Positions 61,486 to 64,000 of a stretch of 64,000 nt of DNA are shown here, in pieces (the stretch's first letter is position 1; every line of letters starts with the position of its first letter). The position numbers and the translations under genes were made by a program. The notes beneath the pieces are model-generated. The model was not told the DNA's origin, searched no databases, and worked only from the letters and a program-made list of their open reading frames with translations. The stretch is taken from positions 1,453,001-1,517,000 of the forward strand of contig NC_018013.1 in the NCBI RefSeq assembly GCF_000265385.1, written 5' to 3'. This DNA comes from Aequorivita sublithincola DSM 14238. Lineage in GTDB: Bacteria > Bacteroidota > Bacteroidia > Flavobacteriales > Flavobacteriaceae.

Positions 61486-64000
61486 ATGAGCAAATATCAC
61501 TTCAACGAATTAGAAGCAAAGTGGCAAAAACATTGGGCCGAAAACCATACGTTTAAAGCCGAAAATCATAGTGAAAAACCAAAATATTACGTTTTGGATA
61601 TGTTTCCCTATCCTTCGGGTGCGGGCTTGCACGTTGGGCATCCGTTAGGCTATATTGCCAGTGATGTTTATGCACGATTTAAACGCCATCAAGGTTTCAA
61701 CGTTTTGCATCCAATGGGTTATGATTCCTTCGGACTTCCGGCGGAACAATATGCAATTCAAACTGGTCAACATCCTGCTGAAACCACAAAAGTGAATATT
61801 GAAGGAGGCGTAGATAAAAACGGAAACGAAATTGAAGGCTATCGCAAACAGTTGGATAGAATAGGTTTTTCTTTTGATTGGAGTCGCGAAGTGCGAACTT
61901 CAAATCCTGAATATTACAAATGGACGCAGTGGATTTTTATTCAACTTTTTGAAAGTTGGTACGATGCAGATGCTGATAAAGCGCGGTCTATTGAAGAATT
62001 GCTAACTATTTTTTCTTCGGAAGGAAATACTGAGGTAAATGCAATATGCGATGATGAAATTGAAAGCTTTACAGCGCAACAATGGCGTGATTTTTCAGAA
62101 ACCAAAAAACAAGAAATTCTTTTAAAATATAGATTAACCTATTTAGCCGAAACCGAAGTAAACTGGTGTCCGCAATTAGGTACCGTTTTGGCAAATGACG
62201 AAATAGTGAACGGTGTTTCCGAACGCGGCGGTTATCCAGTAATCCGCAAAAAGATGAAGCAGTGGAGTATGCGAATTACTGCTTACGCCCAGCGCTTACT
62301 TGATGGACTCGATAAAATTGACTGGCCGCAACCGTTGAAAGATTCACAAACCAACTGGATTGGACGTTCAAAAGGGGCGACTGTGGAATTCAAGATTCAA
62401 GATTCAAGATTCAAGATTCCAGTATTTACAACTAGGCCAGACACAATTTTTGGCGTTAGCTTTATGGTTTTGGCACCAGAACACGATTTGGTTTCAAAAA
62501 TTACAACTTCCGAACAAAAAGAAGCAGTTGAAAACTACGTGGAAGCAACTGCAAAACGCAGCGAACGCGAACGAATGGCAGATGTAAAAACTATTTCTGG
62601 CGTTTTCACGGGCGCGTATGCAGAGCATCCTTTTTCAGGTGAAAAACTTCCTATTTGGATTGGCGATTACGTTTTGGCAGGCTATGGAACAGGCGCAGTG
62701 ATGAGTGTTCCCTGTGGCGATCAGCGCGATTATGATTTTGCAAAACATTTCAATCTGCCAATTCCAAATATTTTTAAGGATGCGGACATTTCTGAAGAAG
62801 CTTATTCAGATAAGGATAATACAATCATCACCAACAGCGACTTTTTAAATGATTTAAATTATACTGAAGCCACCGAAAAAATAATTACCGCTTTGGAAGA
62901 AAAAGGCGTTGGTGAAGGCAAAATAAATTACCGTTTACGCGATGCTGTTTTTAGCCGTCAACGTTATTGGGGTGAGCCGTTTCCGATTTATTATAAAGAC
63001 GGAATGCCGCACACAATTCCAACCGAATGTTTGCCATTGCGACTTCCCGATGTTAAAAAATATTTACCTACGGAAGAAGGCGAACCGCCGTTGGGACGAG
63101 CTGAAGATTGGGGTTGGGATGTTGAAAAGTTGTCGGTTGTCAGTTGTAAGTTGATTGACAACGAAACCGTTTTTCCTTTGGAATTAAACACCATGCCAGG
63201 TTGGGCGGGAAGTAGTTGGTACTTTTTTAGATATATGGAAAGTGAAAAGCGCAACGAAGTTTTCGCTTCAAAAGAAGCATTGAACTATTGGCAAGATGTT
63301 GACCTTTATATTGGAGGAAGCGAGCACGCAACCGGCCATTTATTATATAGCCGTTTTTGGGTTAAATTTATGCACGATCGCGGATTGGTTCCCGTAGAAG
63401 AACCTTTTAAAAAGCTGATAAACCAAGGAATGATTTTGGGAGAGAGTGCTTTTGCGCATAGAATAAATCAAGGTTATTATAATTACAAAGATGTTTCAGA
63501 TGAAGAATTTGAAAGATTGGATGAGATATTTGACAATCTTTTTAATATTGATTTCACTGGAAGATTAGTTTCTTGGAATTTACTTCACGGGAAAAAAGTA
63601 TTCGATGCAATTGCGGGAGAAAAATATAATCTTAGTGATGTATTTGATTTAAAAGATTTAGAATATTATTTTAAGGAAACTGGTTTTGATTCGAATAAAA
63701 TTTCCTTTACTACAACTAAAATTCACGTTCCTGTTAGTGATGTTGATTTAAAAAATCAAATAATTCTTGAGAGTTTTGCTAAATTCTATCAAGGAGAACT
63801 AGATTCAAATTCTTTATTTTTGAATAATGACGGGAAAATAGAAGTTTCAAGAGAAGTAGAAAAAATGTCCAAATCCAAATACAACGTGGTAAGTCCAGAC
63901 GATATTTGTGAACAATACGGCGCCGATACTTTAAGATTGTACGAAATGTTCCTCGGTCCGCTGGAACAAGCAAAACCTTGGAACACGGCTGGAATTACAG
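61486..64000 (+). CDS. leuS: Leucine--tRNA ligase, 3' end cut by window edge
   Basis: Charges tRNA-Leu. Open from the ATG at 61486 to the right edge (about 838 codons). The HIGH-like motif lies in YPSGAGLHVGHPLG, and the editing domain is marked by FTTRPDTIFGVSF and the GTGAVMSVP segment. The KMSKS motif is at about residue 793, much later than in E. coli (619), owing to extra sequence before the CP1 domain and a roughly 80-residue AT-rich insert (about 63465-63720). Two heptanucleotide repeat tracts lie in the coding sequence (62388 and 63128). It lies about 100 bases after the UbiA gene. Confidence 0.97.
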   Translation, partial: MSKYHFNELEAKWQKHWAENHTFKAENHSEKPKYYVLDMFPYPSGAGLHVGHPLGYIASDVYARFKRHQGFNVLHPMGYDSFGLPAEQYAIQTGQHPAETTKVNIEGGVDKNGNEIEGYRKQLDRIGFSFDWSREVRTSNPEYYKWTQWIFIQLFESWYDADADKARSIEELLTIFSSEGNTEVNAICDDEIESFTAQQWRDFSETKKQEILLKYRLTYLAETEVNWCPQLGTVLANDEIVNGVSERGGYPVIRKKMKQWSMRITAYAQRLLDGLDKIDWPQPLKDSQTNWIGRSKGATVEFKIQDSRFKIPVFTTRPDTIFGVSFMVLAPEHDLVSKITTSEQKEAVENYVEATAKRSERERMADVKTISGVFTGAYAEHPFSGEKLPIWIGDYVLAGYGTGAVMSVPCGDQRDYDFAKHFNLPIPNIFKDADISEEAYSDKDNTIITNSDFLNDLNYTEATEKIITALEEKGVGEGKINYRLRDAVFSRQRYWGEPFPIYYKDGMPHTIPTECLPLRLPDVKKYLPTEEGEPPLGRAEDWGWDVEKLSVVSCKLIDNETVFPLELNTMPGWAGSSWYFFRYMESEKRNEVFASKEALNYWQDVDLYIGGSEHATGHLLYSRFWVKFMHDRGLVPVEEPFKKLINQGMILGESAFAHRINQGYYNYKDVSDEEFERLDEIFDNLFNIDFTGRLVSWNLLHGKKVFDAIAGEKYNLSDVFDLKDLEYYFKETGFDSNKISFTTTKIHVPVSDVDLKNQIILESFAKFYQGELDSNSLFLNNDGKIEVSREVEKMSKSKYNVVSPDDICEQYGADTLRLYEMFLGPLEQAKPWNTAGIT
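62388..62420. repeat. Heptanucleotide repeat inside leuS (ATTCAAG x4)
   Basis: Four exact copies of ATTCAAG (62388-62415) followed by ATTCC. They encode the FKIQDSRFKIP stretch before the editing domain. As the unit is not a multiple of three, gain or loss of one unit would shift the reading frame. Confidence 0.9.
63128..63155. repeat. Degenerate heptanucleotide repeat inside leuS (AGTTGTC-like x4)
   Basis: AGTTGTC, GGTTGTC, AGTTGTA and AGTTGAT follow in register. The unit resembles the TGTTGTC repeat at 764-784. It encodes the LSVVSCKLI segment. Confidence 0.75.

Overview
The window looks like a contiguous piece of chromosome from a Bacteroidota bacterium of the family Flavobacteriaceae (Aequorivita, Gillisia or a similar genus; the genus is a guess). 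Supporting signs are low-GC coding sequence, TAnnTTTG-type -7 promoter boxes, many Cys-anchored lipoproteins, a type IX secretion (T9SS) C-terminal sorting domain, DUF4270, DUF3098, DUF4301 and DUF3127 proteins, and a GGGP-synthase-like gene. Nearly everything is chromosomal housekeeping. I saw no phage, insertion sequence, integrase, rRNA, tRNA or CRISPR array.

Layout. 1-1557: a class IV aminotransferase (cut by the left edge) paired with a sulfotransferase-like P-loop protein. 1674-6744 (minus): a lipoprotein, glmS, a DUF4270 lipoprotein and a half-size glycogen-synthase-like protein. 6874-10285 (plus): panC, panD, a flippase-like membrane protein and an esterase-fold protein lacking the nucleophile serine. 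10288-13806 (minus): a response regulator and a propeller-type sensor kinase. 14011-17972 (plus): radA, an M23 peptidase lipoprotein and an acyl-CoA dehydrogenase. 18071-20392 (minus): an aldo/keto reductase, a DUF2255 protein flanked by perfect palindromes, and xth. 20585-24987 (plus): a large SprA-like barrel protein and two paralogous lipoproteins. 25036-35941: glyS, a coiled-coil protein, comF, an Ig-like lipoprotein, an omega-amidase-like nitrilase, katG, a methionine-type aminotransferase and ahcY. 36039-40936 (plus): a phosphopantetheinyl transferase, a GGGP-synthase-like protein, a thiamine-type uptake cassette (binding protein, PnuT-like permease, NadR-like kinase), DUF4301 and arfB. 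41152-45475: a PepSY-like secreted protein and a convergent NtrC-type regulator/hybrid kinase pair. 45606-48002: a TPP riboswitch with terminator, then a TonB-dependent receptor. 48018-55616: a Rieske-fold lipoprotein, greA, a HIT protein, a second sensor kinase, a flavin reductase, DUF3127, aat and a secreted PPAD-like deiminase. 55623-60394 (minus): tag, a TonB-like protein, truB, a HepT-MntA toxin-antitoxin pair, uppP, DUF3098 and ftsX. 60590-64000 (plus): a UbiA prenyltransferase and leuS (cut by the right edge).

How the parts connect. Thiamine supply is spread over two loci: the riboswitch-controlled outer-membrane receptor and the inner-membrane cassette about 8 kb away. The nitrilase, the aminotransferase and ahcY point to methionine-cycle and keto-acid repair chemistry. 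The ftsX-DUF3098-uppP-truB series is a cell-envelope and RNA-modification gene block into which a toxin-antitoxin pair appears to have been inserted.

The most unusual items are: a T9SS-secreted deiminase that keeps the full active-site set of Porphyromonas peptidylarginine deiminase; a NadR-like kinase coupled to a thiamine-type transporter; a short SprA-like barrel protein; a UbiA gene with no canonical start codon; heptanucleotide repeats inside leuS and in front of the aminotransferase; and several palindromic repeat families that bracket individual genes or cassettes.
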